A stretch of DNA of 64,000 nucleotides. Source: Vibrio zhugei. Lineage in GTDB: Bacteria; Pseudomonadota; Gammaproteobacteria; Enterobacterales; Vibrionaceae. The stretch's first letter is position 1. Each line of letters opens with the position of its first letter. Position numbers and translations under genes: made by a program. Below, one piece after another: positions 8,429 through 19,342 of the stretch. The stretch is taken from positions 2,170,001 through 2,234,000 of the forward strand of contig NZ_CP033078.1 in assembly GCF_003716875.1 (NCBI RefSeq), given 5' to 3'. The notes beneath the pieces are model-generated. The model did not search any database and had not been told where the DNA came from. It saw nothing but the letters and a program-made list of their open reading frames with translations.

Positions 8429-10003
8429 TTATTCCCACTCAATCGTCGCAGGTGGTTTTCCTGAGATATCGTAAACCACACGGGAGATACCGTCGATTTC
8501 ATTGATGATGCGGTTAGAAACCTTACCTAGGAAATCGTATGGTAGGTGTGCCCAGTGCGCGGTCATAAAGTCGATGGTTTCAACAGCTCGTAGTGATACA
8601 ACCCAGTCATATTTACGGCCATCGCCCATTACGCCAACCGAACGGACCGGTAAGAATACGGTAAAGGCTTGTGATACTTTGTTGTACAAATCCGCGGCGT
8701 GAAGCTCTTCAATGAAGATGGCATCGGCGCGGCGCAGTAGATCACAGTATTCTTTCTTGATTTCACCCAGTACACGTACGCCTAAACCTGGCCCAGGGAA
8801 TGGGTGACGGAATAGCATGTTGTGTGGTAAACCCAGCTCAAGACCAATCTTACGCACTTCGTCTTTAAACAATTCACGTAGTGGTTCAACCAAGCCCATT
8901 GCCATATCATCTGGCAAGCCGCCAACGTTATGGTGAGATTTGATGACGTGTGCTTTACCAGTTTTTGATGCAGCGGATTCAATCACATCTGGGTAAATGG
9001 TGCCTTGCGCTAACCATTTTGCGTTTTTCAGTTTACGTGACTCTTCGTCGAATACGTTGATGAATACGCCGCCAATGGTCTTACGTTTTTCTTCTGGGTC
9101 AGACTTGCCTTGTAATGCATCAAGGAAACGGTCTTCCGCATTCACATGAATGATGTTTAAGCCGAATTTATCGCCAAACATCTCCATGACTTGCTCAGCT
9201 TCGTTCAAACGCAGCAGGCCATTATCAACAAACACACAGGTCAGCTGCTTACCAATGGCTTGGTGCACCAGCATTGCCACAACAGAAGAGTCCACACCAC
9301 CTGATAGGCCAAGGATCACTTCGTCATCGCCGACGGTTTCTTTAATACGAGCCACCGCATCTTCGATGATAGACGCGGGTGTCCATAGGCGATCACAGCC
9401 ACACGCACCGAGAACAAAGTTTTCAAGCATTTGAAGACCTTGTTTCGTGTGTGTCACTTCTGGGTGAAACTGTACGCCGTAGTATTTTTTCTCTTCGTTC
9501 GCGATCGCCGCATACGGACACGTGTCCGTCGATGCCACTTTAACGAAATCCGATGGAATCTCGACCACTTTATCGCCATGGCTCATCCAAACATCCAGCA
9601 ATGGATTGCCGTTTTCATCTTCGGCATCTTTCAAGCCATTGAAGATGGTTGAATCGGTGTTCACTTTTACTTGCGCGTAGCCAAATTCACGCATGTCAGA
9701 GCCAGCAACTTTACCGCCAAGCTGCTCTGCCATCGTTTGCATGCCGTAACACACACCCAGTACAGGCACACCGGAATCAAACACATACTGCGGGGCACGC
9801 GGGGATTGTTCGGCGGTAACACTTTCAGGGCCACCAGAAAGAATAATTCCGTCTGGATTAAATTCGCGGATATCCGATTCTTCGACATCCCAGCTCCATA
9901 GTTCGCAGTAAACGCCGATTTCACGGACGCGACGAGCAACAAGTTGGGTGTATTGAGAGCCGAAATCTAGAATTAGAATTCGTTGGTCATGAATGTCAGT
10001 CAT
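8429..10003 (-). CDS. guaA: GMP synthase (glutamine-hydrolysing)
   Basis: A 524-residue protein that converts XMP to GMP with ATP and glutamine in purine synthesis. The N-terminal class I amidotransferase has its catalytic Cys in GVCYGMQ and the His/Glu pair in QFHPEVTHT. The ATP pyrophosphatase domain has the PP-loop GLSGGVDSS, and the dimerisation domain ends in TIEWE. It has full family length (E. coli 525). It follows guaB with a 101-base gap that contains a stable stem and a PurR-like sequence. Its 3' end adjoins an island integrase remnant, yet the coding end appears normal. Confidence 0.98.
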   Translation of the reverse strand: MTDIHDQRILILDFGSQYTQLVARRVREIGVYCELWSWDVEESDIREFNPDGIILSGGPESVTAEQSPRAPQYVFDSGVPVLGVCYGMQTMAEQLGGKVAGSDMREFGYAQVKVNTDSTIFNGLKDAEDENGNPLLDVWMSHGDKVVEIPSDFVKVASTDTCPYAAIANEEKKYYGVQFHPEVTHTKQGLQMLENFVLGACGCDRLWTPASIIEDAVARIKETVGDDEVILGLSGGVDSSVVAMLVHQAIGKQLTCVFVDNGLLRLNEAEQVMEMFGDKFGLNIIHVNAEDRFLDALQGKSDPEEKRKTIGGVFINVFDEESRKLKNAKWLAQGTIYPDVIESAASKTGKAHVIKSHHNVGGLPDDMAMGLVEPLRELFKDEVRKIGLELGLPHNMLFRHPFPGPGLGVRVLGEIKKEYCDLLRRADAIFIEELHAADLYNKVSQAFTVFLPVRSVGVMGDGRKYDWVVSLRAVETIDFMTAHWAHLPYDFLGKVSNRIINEIDGISRVVYDISGKPPATIEWE

Positions 10004-10037
10004 ATTAGGGAGTCTTTACCAGCTAAATTAGGGGAAC

Positions 10038-10059
10038 GGAGGCGAGTCTACCCGCCTCC
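10038..10059 (-). other. Stem-loop in the guaB-guaA gap
   Basis: GGAGGCG (10038-10044) pairs perfectly with CGCCTCC (10053-10059) around an 8-base loop. No T-run follows, so it is not a normal terminator. In the transcript it would lie about 35 bases before the guaA start. It could stabilise or process the mRNA. Confidence 0.45.
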
Positions 10060-10078
10060 TCATCAGTCTTCAAGCAAA

Positions 10079-10094
10079 AAGCAAACGTTTACTT
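10079..10094. promoter_or_regulatory. PurR-like box between guaB and guaA
   Basis: The core GCAAACGTTT at 10081-10090 matches the centre of the PurR consensus of enteric bacteria (ACGCAAACGTTTGCGT). It lies just after the guaB stop and upstream of guaA, so it might act on an internal guaA promoter. A second similar site precedes guaB. Confidence 0.35.
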
Positions 10095-10104
10095 GTGTTA
10101 TTTA

Positions 10105-11565
10105 TTAAGCACGGTAGTTCGGTGCTTCTTTACTGATTTGTACATCGTGAACATGAGATTCTTTAATACCCGCGCCAGAGATGCGAACAAACTCGGCTTT
10201 GGTGCGTAAGGTTTCAATGTCCGGTGAGCCAGTCAGACCCATACAAGAACGTAACCCGCCCATTTGCTGGTGAACGATTTCTTTTAGGCGACCTTTATAT
10301 GGCGTACGACCTTCAATGCCTTCAGGAACAAGTTTGTCTGCGGCGTTATCGCTTTGGAAATAACGATCGGATGAGCCTTTAGACATGGCGCCTAACGATC
10401 CCATACCACGGTATGCTTTGTATGAACGGCCTTGGTAAAGCACCACATCACCCGGAGATTCTTCGGTACCAGCAAGCATTGAGCCAACCATGACACACGA
10501 TGCGCCCGCAGCGATGGCTTTTGAGATATCGCCTGAGAAACGAATACCACCATCGGCAATTACAGGAATATTGTATTCGTCAGCCACCGCTGCTGCTTCA
10601 GAAACGGCTGTCACTTGTGGAACACCAACGCCAGTCACAATACGAGTCGTACAGATAGAACCTGGGCCGATGCCGACTTTCACTGCGCTCACACCTGCGT
10701 CAATCAAAGCTTTCGCCCCTGCCGCTGTGGCAACGTTACCGCCGATGATATCCAGATTAGGGAACGCTTGACGAGTCTCGCGAATACGTTGTAACACGCC
10801 TTCTGAGTGGCCATGAGACGAGTCGATCAAGAGTACATCAACCCCCGCATCCACTAGCGCTTGAACACGTTCAACGTTGCTGTCACCAGCACCGACAGCC
10901 GCACCAACGCGTAAACGGCCTTGTTCGTCTTTACAGGCGTTCGGTTTACGTTCTGCTTTATGGAAGTCTTTCGCGGTAATCATGCCTTTTAGTTGGAATT
11001 CATCATTCACAACCAGTACTTTTTCAACACGATCGCGGTGCATGCTTTCTTGAACCACTTCACGTGATGCCCCTTCACTGACTGTCACCAAACGTTCTTT
11101 TGGTGTCATCACTGCCGAAACCAATTTGGTCATGTCAGTAACAAAGCGAATGTCACGCCCTGTAATGATCCCGACCAAATCGTGGTTTTCAGACACAACG
11201 GGGAAACCGGCAAAACCATGTTTTTCTGTCAGTGCTTTAACATCAGAGATGGTTGCATCTGGGTGAACAGTCACGGGATGGGTGACTACGCCCGCTTCGA
11301 AAATCTTCACGCGACGAACTTCTTCAGCTTGCTGTTCAATGGACATATTTTTATGAATAAATCCAATACCGCCCTCTTGGGCTAGAGCGATAGCAAGGCG
11401 AGCTTCTGTCACTGTATCCATAGACGCTGAAATCATAGGAATGTTTAGCGAAATGTTTTTCGTCAACCGAGTGCGAAGATCGGCTGTATTCGGGAGAACA
11501 GTTGAATGGGCTGGAACGAGTAAAACGTCGTCGAAGGTCAGAGCTTCTTTTGCAATTCGTAACAT
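10105..11565 (-). CDS. guaB: IMP dehydrogenase
   Basis: A 486-residue enzyme that oxidises IMP to XMP with NAD+, the first committed step to GMP. The TIM barrel carries the catalytic loop [11 protein letters not shown] with the active Cys. Two CBS domains are inserted at about residues 93-205 ([16 protein letters not shown] marks the second). The C-terminal part has the usual flap region. ATG 11565 is the start; a TTG six bases upstream is unlikely. It forms an operon with guaA, the product passing directly to GMP synthase. Its length matches E. coli GuaB (488). Confidence 0.97.
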   Translation of the reverse strand: MLRIAKEALTFDDVLLVPAHSTVLPNTADLRTRLTKNISLNIPMISASMDTVTEARLAIALAQEGGIGFIHKNMSIEQQAEEVRRVKIFEAGVVTHPVTVHPDATISDVKALTEKHGFAGFPVVSENHDLVGIITGRDIRFVTDMTKLVSAVMTPKERLVTVSEGASREVVQESMHRDRVEKVLVVNDEFQLKGMITAKDFHKAERKPNACKDEQGRLRVGAAVGAGDSNVERVQALVDAGVDVLLIDSSHGHSEGVLQRIRETRQAFPNLDIIGGNVATAAGAKALIDAGVSAVKVGIGPGSICTTRIVTGVGVPQVTAVSEAAAVADEYNIPVIADGGIRFSGDISKAIAAGASCVMVGSMLAGTEESPGDVVLYQGRSYKAYRGMGSLGAMSKGSSDRYFQSDNAADKLVPEGIEGRTPYKGRLKEIVHQQMGGLRSCMGLTGSPDIETLRTKAEFVRISGAGIKESHVHDVQISKEAPNYRA

Positions 11566-11657
11566 GTGCAATATCTCACAGCAGTGGAATGTAAAGTAAA
11601 CAATCTTTATCGTCGTTTCGCATAACCATAAAGATCAATATTTGATATTGCGGAAGG

Positions 11658-11685
11658 ATTATACCCACCAAGCAAACGGTTGGCT
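11658..11685 (-). promoter_or_regulatory. guaB promoter with overlapping PurR-like site
   Basis: On the minus strand a perfect TATAAT lies at 11658-11663. Just upstream, 11670-11685 contains GCAAACGGTTG, a good match to the PurR box core, covering the place where a -35 element would be. This would give a leader of roughly 85 bases. A repressor site over the -35 region fits purine control of guaBA. Confidence 0.45.
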
Positions 11686-11774
11686 ACACATTTTTTTAAA
11701 AATAATTTGCATTACCCCCCTAGATATGTATTATTTTGTCGCTAACTTCCATACTCACGTCTCGGAAATTTGCT

Positions 11775-13112
11775 TTGTCCAACCTCGCAAATCAAAATAT
11801 CTATACCGTTTCTCGCCTCAATGCTGAAGTGCGTCGTATCCTTGAATCTGAAATGGGCATCGTTTGGTTAGTCGGTGAAATCTCTAACTTTTCTGCTCCT
11901 GTTTCCGGCCACTGGTACCTCACACTCAAAGATTCCCGAGCTCAAGTTAAAGCAGCCATGTTTAAAGGTCGAAATCGTCTAGTACAATTTCGTCCGCAGA
12001 ATGGTCAGCAAGTCTTGATTAAAGCTCGCTTATCCTTGTATGAACCACGTGGCGATTACCAGATCATCATTGATAGCATGCAACCTGAGGGTGACGGCCG
12101 GCTGCAACAAGAGTTTGAACAACTCAAAATGCGCTTGGCTGGTGAAGGACTCTTTTCACAAGATCATAAAAAACCGCTGCCAACCCATCCTCGCTGTGTG
12201 GGGATTATTACTTCGAAAACCGGGGCCGCTCTGCACGATATTTTAAATGTGCTTAAAAGGCGCGATCCCAGTTTACCGGTTATCATCTATCCCACCATGG
12301 TTCAGGGGAACGAGGCAGCCATTCATATCGCTCAAGCGATTGGTTGCGCGAACAGCCGCAATGAATGTGACGTTTTGATTGTCGGCCGTGGCGGTGGCTC
12401 ACTTGAGGATTTGTGGTGTTTCAATAATGAAATTGTCGCCCGTACCCTCTACGCGAGCCAGATCCCTGTGATCAGCGCGGTCGGCCATGAAGTGGATGTG
12501 ACCATTGCCGATTTTGTTGCCGATGTCCGTGCTCCAACGCCTTCTGCCGCCGCCGAATTGGTCAGCCGCGATAATAGCGATAAACGCCAAGCTTTTGTGA
12601 ACCACCAGCAGAAATTACTGGGTGAATGGCGCTACTATCTTTCTCAGCGTAAAAATCGTTTACAGCAACTGCAATATCGCCTCAATCAACAGCATCCAAT
12701 GCATCGCTTACAGCGTCAGCAACAGTGGTTAGATGACAAAGAAGCCCGTCTGCGTCGGGCGATTGAACGGCATCTCTCTCACACTCGCCAGCATATTGCT
12801 CGGCAGCAATACCGGTTACAACTACAATCTCCGGTAGAACGCATTACCGCGCAAAGGCATACCTTATCCATTGCCGAAGCCAGACTTAAAGAGGCGATGC
12901 AACGTCAATTACTCAAACGCCGCTATCGCTTTAGTATGTTAACGGAAAAGCTTGATACCGTGAGTCCACTCTCCACTCTATCGCGTGGCTATTCCATCAC
13001 GCAAAATGCGCAAGGAAAGGTGATCCATCACACGCGTGATGTCCAACCTGGCGATACATTGGTTACCCGAGTCTCAGACGGAGAAGTCCATTCGACCGTC
13101 ATTCAATCTTAA
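11775..13112 (+). CDS. xseA: Exodeoxyribonuclease VII large subunit
   Basis: A subunit of the nuclease that degrades single-stranded DNA in both directions. The N-terminal OB-fold begins at YTVSRLN and includes [23 protein letters not shown] sequence. The catalytic domain has [25 protein letters not shown] and [11 protein letters not shown] long Gln/Arg-rich coiled coil follows, and the end carries [10 protein letters not shown] 11775 is chosen as the start because homologues begin two to three residues before NQNIYTVS; the frame is open to 11736. At 445 residues it fits Vibrio versions. It is divergent from guaB, as in many gammaproteobacteria. Confidence 0.94.
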   Translation: MSNLANQNIYTVSRLNAEVRRILESEMGIVWLVGEISNFSAPVSGHWYLTLKDSRAQVKAAMFKGRNRLVQFRPQNGQQVLIKARLSLYEPRGDYQIIIDSMQPEGDGRLQQEFEQLKMRLAGEGLFSQDHKKPLPTHPRCVGIITSKTGAALHDILNVLKRRDPSLPVIIYPTMVQGNEAAIHIAQAIGCANSRNECDVLIVGRGGGSLEDLWCFNNEIVARTLYASQIPVISAVGHEVDVTIADFVADVRAPTPSAAAELVSRDNSDKRQAFVNHQQKLLGEWRYYLSQRKNRLQQLQYRLNQQHPMHRLQRQQQWLDDKEARLRRAIERHLSHTRQHIARQQYRLQLQSPVERITAQRHTLSIAEARLKEAMQRQLLKRRYRFSMLTEKLDTVSPLSTLSRGYSITQNAQGKVIHHTRDVQPGDTLVTRVSDGEVHSTVIQS

Positions 13113-13118
13113 CGGTAT

Positions 13119-13346
13119 TCACTGCCCCACAGCCGTATACGCGATCTGTACGGCTGATTTAGATTTCAGCTCATTACACGTATGACAAAAATAACTGACG
13201 GAACCACACGCTTGTAGTTTTTCTAACGGGCTTTGGCAGGTTGGGCAATACGCATGCTTCAGGTAATGCTGCTGACAAACTTGACATACATACTCCCCTT
13301 CTCGCCATTGCATCGCCTGCTTGCATTGCGGGCACTCATTTTCCAT
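13119..13346 (-). CDS. yfgJ: YfgJ-family double zinc-ribbon protein
   Basis: A 75-residue protein with four CxxC pairs (CPQC, CQVC, CPTC, CHTC), enough for two zinc ribbons. The size and pattern match E. coli YfgJ, which also lies near xseA and der. Its function is unknown. AAGGAG lies upstream of ATG 13346. It converges on xseA with only 6 bases between the stop codons. Confidence 0.82.
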   Translation of the reverse strand: MENECPQCKQAMQWREGEYVCQVCQQHYLKHAYCPTCQSPLEKLQACGSVSYFCHTCNELKSKSAVQIAYTAVGQ

Positions 13347-13647
13347 ACAGACTCCTTCGTGTTTTTTATGATTATCACCATGAATGGCCGCACCATATTG
13401 ACCCTAATCACATTTTATAAGAAATAGACCACATTTCTGCGTCATGCTCTACTCTGTACATATGGATCATTGCACGATCTTCTCCTTAATACCTCTTGAT
13501 CAGCGATCTGTACCTAAAAGAACTTTTATATAACCACACCCCGAAAGCATAAGTTACATATCCTGTATTTGGATTTATAAAAGATTTATATACTAATAAA
13601 GACAGAATTAAATCGATTAATAAGAATTTAATAAAAAGATCGTCTCC
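13347..13647. other. AT-rich intergenic region
   Basis: About 300 bases lie between the AlaX-like gene and yfgJ. They hold the yfgJ ribosome site and probably its promoter. I see no gene, clear terminator or repeat. Confidence 0.5.
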
Positions 13648-14523
13648 TCAATTTACACAAATATGCGTTTGAATTTCGAAATGCAGTGAATCATGCGGAA
13701 TCATACGTGCTTCGATGGTTTTATACTCATTCAAGCTCTGGGCATGGGTTCCTCCACATGGCATTGTAGCGACCTGATTGCGTTGTAAATGACATTGCCA
13801 GTAGCGAGAGTCCGTCAATGTAGTCCCTTCACACACCATCTTTATCGCTCCCGCTCCTGCCACCCACTGAGCCAGTCTCGCATTCGTGTGTGCTATCACT
13901 GTCTCCATTTGTGCGAGCAGCTCATCGGTATTTAAGCCGCGTTTGCGCAGCGTTTTTCCTAAACGGTAAAATACCCGTGCCTCATACGGCATGATCTGAC
14001 TTTTTTCTTGAGCATAGTTATGAAAATGATAATGCCCGAGGGGATCTTTACGATCGGCCTGCTTACGCCACAATCCGAGCTCTTCAATGGCTTGATTCAA
14101 TGCCATGCTGACTAAGTGCTCTGCGGTGTGAGCTAAGCTAAGAGAGCGTTGATACTCTCGATCCACTTGAAGTGTCACTGCATCACCACAGGTGACAGGC
14201 GCTTCTTTTTGAGCAATACGATGCACGACGACAAAACTCCATCCCGGCTCACCGCGTTTGACGGGAATCGCGTTATCAACGTATAACTCACCTGAAGCCT
14301 GTTCAATGACTCCGGTTAAGCAATCTATGACGGCAAACGCGTGCCCGTTTACGCACAGTTCGCCTTTATCGGCGGGTTGATCTGGCCAAATGTGACTGAC
14401 AGGATGAAATGGTGTGATATCTGAGACAATATCAAGGCCACTGTCGTGGGTCTGAAGTGCGACGACCATAGCACGAACGGGCTCTGTAGAATAAGGAAAA
14501 GTCACTTGAGTGGCGGGAAACAT
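13648..14523 (-). CDS. AlaX-type alanyl-tRNA editing protein
   Basis: A 291-residue stand-alone editing protein related to the second half of AlaRS. The zinc-binding pairs are visible: HTAEH (His132, His136) and CGGTH (Cys256, His260). The N-terminal half is a beta-barrel like that of AlaRS/AlaX-M. Such proteins hydrolyse Ser- or Gly-tRNA(Ala) made by mistake. It lies after der on the same strand, separated by a strong terminator, so it is a single-gene unit. It could also be described as a metal-dependent hydrolase; substrate preference cannot be read from the sequence. Confidence 0.82.
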   Translation of the reverse strand: MFPATQVTFPYSTEPVRAMVVALQTHDSGLDIVSDITPFHPVSHIWPDQPADKGELCVNGHAFAVIDCLTGVIEQASGELYVDNAIPVKRGEPGWSFVVVHRIAQKEAPVTCGDAVTLQVDREYQRSLSLAHTAEHLVSMALNQAIEELGLWRKQADRKDPLGHYHFHNYAQEKSQIMPYEARVFYRLGKTLRKRGLNTDELLAQMETVIAHTNARLAQWVAGAGAIKMVCEGTTLTDSRYWQCHLQRNQVATMPCGGTHAQSLNEYKTIEARMIPHDSLHFEIQTHICVN

Positions 14524-14561
14524 AATCGAACCTTATCAGAATAGATAAGGCCCAGAATAAC

Positions 14562-14592
14562 AAAAAAGCCCAAGAAAACTTGGGCTTTTTTT
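14562..14592. terminator. Terminator after der
   Basis: AGCCCAAG (14567-14574) and CTTGGGCT (14579-14586) form a perfect 8-bp stem with A/T runs on both sides. It begins directly at the der stop codon and ends der transcription on the minus strand before the AlaX-like gene. Confidence 0.9.
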
Positions 14593-14594
14593 AA

Positions 14595-16073
14595 TTATTT
14601 CTTACGCGATTTAACCATTTCCATCAAACGCTTACGTTTGCGCTCTTGGGAGAGCGTTCCTTTTCCACCTTTATTTTCATAAGGGTTTTCACTGCTTTGG
14701 AACTGAATTTTAATCGGGGTGCCCATAATTTCGAGAGAACGACGATAATAGTTCATCAAGTAGCGTTTGTAAGAATCAGGAAGTTCTTCAACCAAGTTAC
14801 CATGCACCACGATAATAGGTGGGTTGTAACCGCCAGCGTGCGCGTACTTCATTTTCACGCGACGACCACGAATCATCGGTGGTTGGTGATCATCCGTTGC
14901 CATCTTCATAATGCGAGTCAAGATAGACGTGCTCACACGAGTAGTCGCGGATTTATAGGCTTCTTGCACCGATTCATACAAGTGACCAACCCCCGTACCG
15001 TGTAGCGCTGAGATGAAGTGAATACGAGCAAAATCGACAAAGCCGAGGCGACGATCCAGTTCTTTTTTCACGTTTTCTTTCACGTCTTTATCTAAACCGT
15101 CCCACTTGTTTACCGCAATCACAATAGAACGACCGGCGTTCAATGCAAAACCCAGTAAGCTGAGATCTTGATCGGAAATGTTTTCACGGGCATCAATCAC
15201 GACCAAGACAACGTTAGCGTCTTCAATCGCTTTCAGGGTTTGTACGACAGAGAATTTCTCGACGGTTTCGTTGATACGCTTACGACGACGAACACCCGCG
15301 GTGTCGATCAATACGTATTCGCGTTCATCACGCTTCATCGGAATGTACACAGAATCTCGCGTCGTCCCTGGCATATCGTAAACCACGACACGCTCTTCCC
15401 CAAGAATACGGTTAATCAGCGTTGATTTACCAACATTAGGACGACCAATAATCGCTAACTTGATCGGTTGATCTTGCAAACGTTTATACGCGGCTTCCGC
15501 TTCTTCTTCGGTGTAGTCGAGTTTTTCTGACTCGTCTTCTATGTCGGTCAGATCTTCCAGCGCTGCTTCTTGTGCCAGTTCTTCCACAAACGGAGTTAAG
15601 ACACGATCAATCATGACACTGACACCGCGTCCATGAGCTGCCGCGATCTGGAAAATATGGTCAATCCCGAGCTGCCAAAATTCGGCACTCGCGGCATCCG
15701 CATCGACACCGTCAACTTTGTTAACCACTAAAAATGAGGGCTTATCCGATTTACGTAAGTAATCCGCGATCATCTCATCTGATGAGGTGAGGCCAGCACG
15801 GCCATCAACTAAGAACAGAACAACATCCGCTTCTTCAATAGCCGCCAAAGATTGCTCAGCCATTTTGTTCTCTACGCCTTCTTCAGTGCCATCGATACCG
15901 CCGGTATCAATCACAATGAATTCATTTTCACCCACTTTCGCTTGGCCGTATTTACGGTCACGCGTTAATCCAGGGAAATCAGCGACTAATGCATCTCGAG
16001 TGCGAGTCAGTCGGTTAAATAACGTCGATTTACCAACATTCGGACGCCCAACAAGAGCAATTACAGGTACCAT
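14595..16073 (-). CDS. der: Ribosome assembly GTPase Der (EngA)
   Basis: A 492-residue protein with two consecutive GTPase domains and a C-terminal KH-like domain. The P-loops are GRPNVGKST near residues 8 and 212; the G3 motifs DTGG and DTAG and G4 motifs NKVD and NKWD are intact. It acts in maturation of the 50S ribosomal subunit. The acidic linker between the GTPase domains is rich in Glu. It is the last gene of the rodZ-ispG-hisS-yfgM-bamB-der run, though bamB ends with its own terminator. Confidence 0.98.
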   Translation of the reverse strand: MVPVIALVGRPNVGKSTLFNRLTRTRDALVADFPGLTRDRKYGQAKVGENEFIVIDTGGIDGTEEGVENKMAEQSLAAIEEADVVLFLVDGRAGLTSSDEMIADYLRKSDKPSFLVVNKVDGVDADAASAEFWQLGIDHIFQIAAAHGRGVSVMIDRVLTPFVEELAQEAALEDLTDIEDESEKLDYTEEEAEAAYKRLQDQPIKLAIIGRPNVGKSTLINRILGEERVVVYDMPGTTRDSVYIPMKRDEREYVLIDTAGVRRRKRINETVEKFSVVQTLKAIEDANVVLVVIDARENISDQDLSLLGFALNAGRSIVIAVNKWDGLDKDVKENVKKELDRRLGFVDFARIHFISALHGTGVGHLYESVQEAYKSATTRVSTSILTRIMKMATDDHQPPMIRGRRVKMKYAHAGGYNPPIIVVHGNLVEELPDSYKRYLMNYYRRSLEIMGTPIKIQFQSSENPYENKGGKGTLSQERKRKRLMEMVKSRKK

Positions 16074-16164
16074 AATAACCTCAACACATCTTCGTTTTTA
16101 TGTAGTTATAGGGAAAGATTCTCTCATAGAATAATGTTTACCTAAAATCACATATATCAATAAG

Positions 16165-16200
16165 AATAAAACGGCCCCTAGCTGTCACCAGCCAGGAGCC
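16165..16200 (-). terminator. Terminator after bamB
   Basis: On the minus strand a 12-bp stem with two G-T pairs (16189-16200 with 16173-16184) is followed by GTTTTATT. It starts about 20 bases after the bamB stop, so der probably has its own promoter or relies on read-through. Confidence 0.75.
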
Positions 16201-16221
16201 ATTTGTGAATTATATCACGTT

Positions 16222-17385
16222 TTATTTGTTGAGCGTCAGTTTCTTTACAGAACCATCGCGTGTCACAACAATAAAACCGTCATCCAAGGCAAGCGGTGAT
16301 ACAGCAAAGCCACTGCTATCCACTTCTTGCTTGGCAACAAAGTCCCCCGTTGCGGGATCTAACCAGTACAGATACCCTTCAGAATCTCCGACAACCAAAT
16401 ACCCATCAATCATGGTTGGTGCGGTCACTAAGCGGTTCTCTAACTTAGAATTGGTCCATAACTCGGTACCACTGCGTGCGTCCACAGCAACAAGGTGATC
16501 GTCATCGGTAGCCACGAAGATCTTAGAACCATCCGTTGCAATATCGGTAGCAGAAGAATAGGTGCGCTTCCACAACGGTTGTCCAGAACGTAAATCGACC
16601 GCGACTAATTGCCCATTATAACCAATAGTGAATAAGTTCGTACCAATAATCAGTGGCGAGGAATCAACATCCACCAAACGGTCGATCTCTGTCGCGCCTT
16701 TCGGTTGACCAATCGACTGTTGCCAGATCATTTGCCCACGCTCAATAATGGCAGCGGCTAAATTCCCAGAAGGCGTGCCCCAAAACACACCGCCTGAAAA
16801 CGAAACGAGTTCGCTATCGCCACGTAAGGTCAGGTTTGGCACTTCGGTACTGATGATCCAACGCTGCTTTCCGGTTTTGGAATCTAACGCGATGAGCGAG
16901 CCACGGCTCGTATTGATCATCACTAAGTTATCATCCGCAACCGGCGTCGCGAGAACTTCAGCATCGACATCGTGGGTCCATTCAAGCTTGCCTGTTTTGG
17001 CATCCAGCGCGTAAATAAGACCGTTTTCACTACCAATGTAAATGAGGCCGTAGGCATAACCGATACCACCAGCTAGGCGAGCCGGTTTGTCTTTTTCAAG
17101 ATCGGCTTCCCAAACAATGTCGCCAGTTTCAGGATTCAACGCTTTGACTTTGCCATCGCGCGACGCCACATACACATTGTCATAGGCGTAAGCAGGTTTT
17201 AACTTCGAGTAAAAGTCACCCACCCCATCACCAATTGAGGTACTCCAATCTGACTCTGTCGTAATCTGGTTTTTCACCTGTGGAACAGGCGCCATAATGA
17301 CGTTGTCTTCTTCTCCAGCACAACCAGCCAATAAGCCCAGTACAGAAGCAGAAAGCAGCACTTTGTTGAACATCTTTCTCATCAA
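16222..17385 (-). CDS. bamB: Outer-membrane assembly lipoprotein BamB
   Basis: A 387-residue lipoprotein with a signal peptide ending in the lipobox LLAGC (Cys22). The mature part is an eight-bladed PQQ-like beta-propeller with repeated blade motifs such as LNPETGDIVWEADL, LDAKTGKLEWTHD and VDARSGTELWTN. It is a part of the BAM complex that folds outer-membrane proteins, anchored on the periplasmic side of the outer membrane. It begins 9 bases after the yfgM stop and is co-transcribed with it. Confidence 0.96.
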   Translation of the reverse strand: MMRKMFNKVLLSASVLGLLAGCAGEEDNVIMAPVPQVKNQITTESDWSTSIGDGVGDFYSKLKPAYAYDNVYVASRDGKVKALNPETGDIVWEADLEKDKPARLAGGIGYAYGLIYIGSENGLIYALDAKTGKLEWTHDVDAEVLATPVADDNLVMINTSRGSLIALDSKTGKQRWIISTEVPNLTLRGDSELVSFSGGVFWGTPSGNLAAAIIERGQMIWQQSIGQPKGATEIDRLVDVDSSPLIIGTNLFTIGYNGQLVAVDLRSGQPLWKRTYSSATDIATDGSKIFVATDDDHLVAVDARSGTELWTNSKLENRLVTAPTMIDGYLVVGDSEGYLYWLDPATGDFVAKQEVDSSGFAVSPLALDDGFIVVTRDGSVKKLTLNK

Positions 17386-17394
17386 CTCGGGCCC

Positions 17395-18009
17395 TTATTT
17401 GGCTAAATCATCCAGTTTCATTTGCAGAGTCTGGCTAACATCTTTCGCTTGCTGGGCTTGTGAGTATGCAGAGTAAGCACCGCTCTTATCACCTTTGGCA
17501 AGTAAGATATCACCGCGTAGCTCATCAATACGCCCTTCCCAGCCTTTGGCTTTCACATTTTTCAATGTTGCGAGTGCATTGTCATACTGTTTCAGTTCCG
17601 ACTCAACACGGGCAATACGCACAGCGATGACAGGTTTGAGTGCTTGGTCATCAGTATGAGACTGAGCCCACTTAAGCTGAGTGAGCGCTTTTTTCAGCTC
17701 TCCAGCCTCGACTTGCACTTTCGCCAACTGCATAGATGCTAACACCGCGTAGGCGGTATCTTTGTTCGCATCAATGTAATCTTGTACTTGCGCTTGAGAT
17801 TTCGCGTTATCTTCAGATAGAACTTGCATGGTTTGCGCGTAATCAGTTGACGCATTTTCTTGCTTCGTCGTCTGAGAATCTTGGTAGTAATTCCATCCTA
17901 GCAAGCCACCGAGACCAAGAACGGCACCAACGATGACCGCTTTACCATTCTCTTTCCACCAGTCTCTGATCGCTTCAACTGTCTGTTCTTCAGTATCGTA
18001 GAGTTCCAC
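17395..18009 (-). CDS. yfgM: YfgM, ancillary SecYEG translocon subunit
   Basis: A 204-residue membrane protein with a short cytoplasmic end (ETVEAIRDWWKENG), one membrane helix at about residues 24-42 and a periplasmic TPR-like region. In E. coli YfgM associates with SecYEG and the chaperone PpiD. It is located between hisS and bamB, the same place as in E. coli. Confidence 0.93.
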   Translation of the reverse strand: MELYDTEEQTVEAIRDWWKENGKAVIVGAVLGLGGLLGWNYYQDSQTTKQENASTDYAQTMQVLSEDNAKSQAQVQDYIDANKDTAYAVLASMQLAKVQVEAGELKKALTQLKWAQSHTDDQALKPVIAVRIARVESELKQYDNALATLKNVKAKGWEGRIDELRGDILLAKGDKSGAYSAYSQAQQAKDVSQTLQMKLDDLAK

Positions 18010-18050
18010 TTCTTGTCCTTCTTAAATGAAATTTCGCCAAGTCAGCGCGT

Positions 18051-19316
18051 TTATACTAGGTGAGCCAGCTTTTGCACAACCTCTGTTTGGGTAACCGTTG
18101 TTTGGTCGCCACCAGCAAGATCTTTTATCACTACTGTACCTTGTGTGACTTCATCTTCACCAAGGACAAGAGCGACGGCTGCCCCCACTTTATCAGCACG
18201 TTTAAACTGCTTCTTAAAGTTGCCGCCTCCACAATGGTTCATCACACGTAAAGTTGGCATTTGCTCGCGCAGTTGTTCCGCCAGTTTCATTCCAGCTAGC
18301 GTGGTACCTTCACCCGCGGTGACAACGTACACATCCACAGCACGGCGCAATTCTAGATTACCCATGTTTTCCATCATCAGTACTAAGCGCTCAAGACCCA
18401 TGGCAAAACCAACGGCCGGTGTTGCTTTACCGCCGAGTTGCTCAACAAGTCCATCATAACGCCCACCACCACATACTGTACCTTGGGCACCTAAGCTATC
18501 GGTGATCCACTCAAATACTGTGCGGTTGTAGTAATCCAGACCACGGACTAAGCGTTCGTTAACGGTATATTCGATGCCTGCAGCATCAAGAAGTTCACAC
18601 AAACCAGCAAAATGTTGTTGCGATTCATCATCTAAGTAATCTGATAATTTAGGCGCATCAGTCAAAATGGCTTGAATGTCTTTATTTTTTGAATCCAATA
18701 CACGCAATGGATTGGTGTACATACGACGTTTTGCATCCTCATCCAACACCTCTTGGTGCTGTTCGAAAAACGCAATCAAAGCGGTACGGTAGTGAGCACG
18801 TGCATCCAAAGAACCAATCGAGTTCAATTCTAGACGCAGATGTTCGTTGATACCAAGTTCACGCCACAAGCGCGCCGTCATCATGATCAGTTCCGCATCC
18901 ACATCCGGCCCATCGATACCGAAGACTTCCACACCACATTGATTAAACTGACGGTAACGGCCTTTTTGTGGGCGTTCATGGCGGAACATCGGGCCCATGT
19001 ACCATAGGCGTTGTTCTTGGTTGTAAAGCAAACCGTTTTGAATCCCAGAACGCACACATCCTGCGGTCCCTTCTGGGCGCAGTGTTAAGCTTTCATCATT
19101 GTCGTCAAAGGTGTACATCTCTTTTTCAACAACGTCAGTCACTTCACCAATCGCACGTTTAAATAGATGAGTCATCTCAACGATCGGCATACGTACTTCG
19201 CTGTACCCATAGGCACTGATTACATTTTTAATGACACCTTCCACTTTCTGCCAAAGTGGAGACTGACTTGGGAGACAATCGTTCATGCCTCGAACTGCTT
19301 GAATTGTTTTAGCCAC
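18051..19316 (-). CDS. hisS: Histidyl-tRNA synthetase
   Basis: A 421-residue class II aminoacyl-tRNA synthetase that charges tRNA-His. Class II motif 2 is seen in the [17 protein letters not shown] region, the His-binding motifs are [14 protein letters not shown] and GGGRYDGL, and motif 3 is GFAMGLERL. The C-terminal anticodon-binding domain ends the protein. It has full length (E. coli 424). It follows ispG by 26 bases. Confidence 0.98.
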   Translation of the reverse strand: MAKTIQAVRGMNDCLPSQSPLWQKVEGVIKNVISAYGYSEVRMPIVEMTHLFKRAIGEVTDVVEKEMYTFDDNDESLTLRPEGTAGCVRSGIQNGLLYNQEQRLWYMGPMFRHERPQKGRYRQFNQCGVEVFGIDGPDVDAELIMMTARLWRELGINEHLRLELNSIGSLDARAHYRTALIAFFEQHQEVLDEDAKRRMYTNPLRVLDSKNKDIQAILTDAPKLSDYLDDESQQHFAGLCELLDAAGIEYTVNERLVRGLDYYNRTVFEWITDSLGAQGTVCGGGRYDGLVEQLGGKATPAVGFAMGLERLVLMMENMGNLELRRAVDVYVVTAGEGTTLAGMKLAEQLREQMPTLRVMNHCGGGNFKKQFKRADKVGAAVALVLGEDEVTQGTVVIKDLAGGDQTTVTQTEVVQKLAHLV

Positions 19317-19342
19317 AATACTTACCGTAATACCGTTGAGAT

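Noticed and set aside
8429..8455. Direct repeat of the guaA 3' end as attR/attL
   Set aside because: I looked for copies of the last bases of guaA (ATTCCCACTCAATCG region) between 1 and 8400 and found none; the partner site, if any, is outside the window or deleted.
13130..13156. Stem CAGCCGTA...TACGGCTG as the xseA terminator
   Set aside because: It lies inside the yfgJ coding end and has no proper T-run, so I do not call it a terminator.
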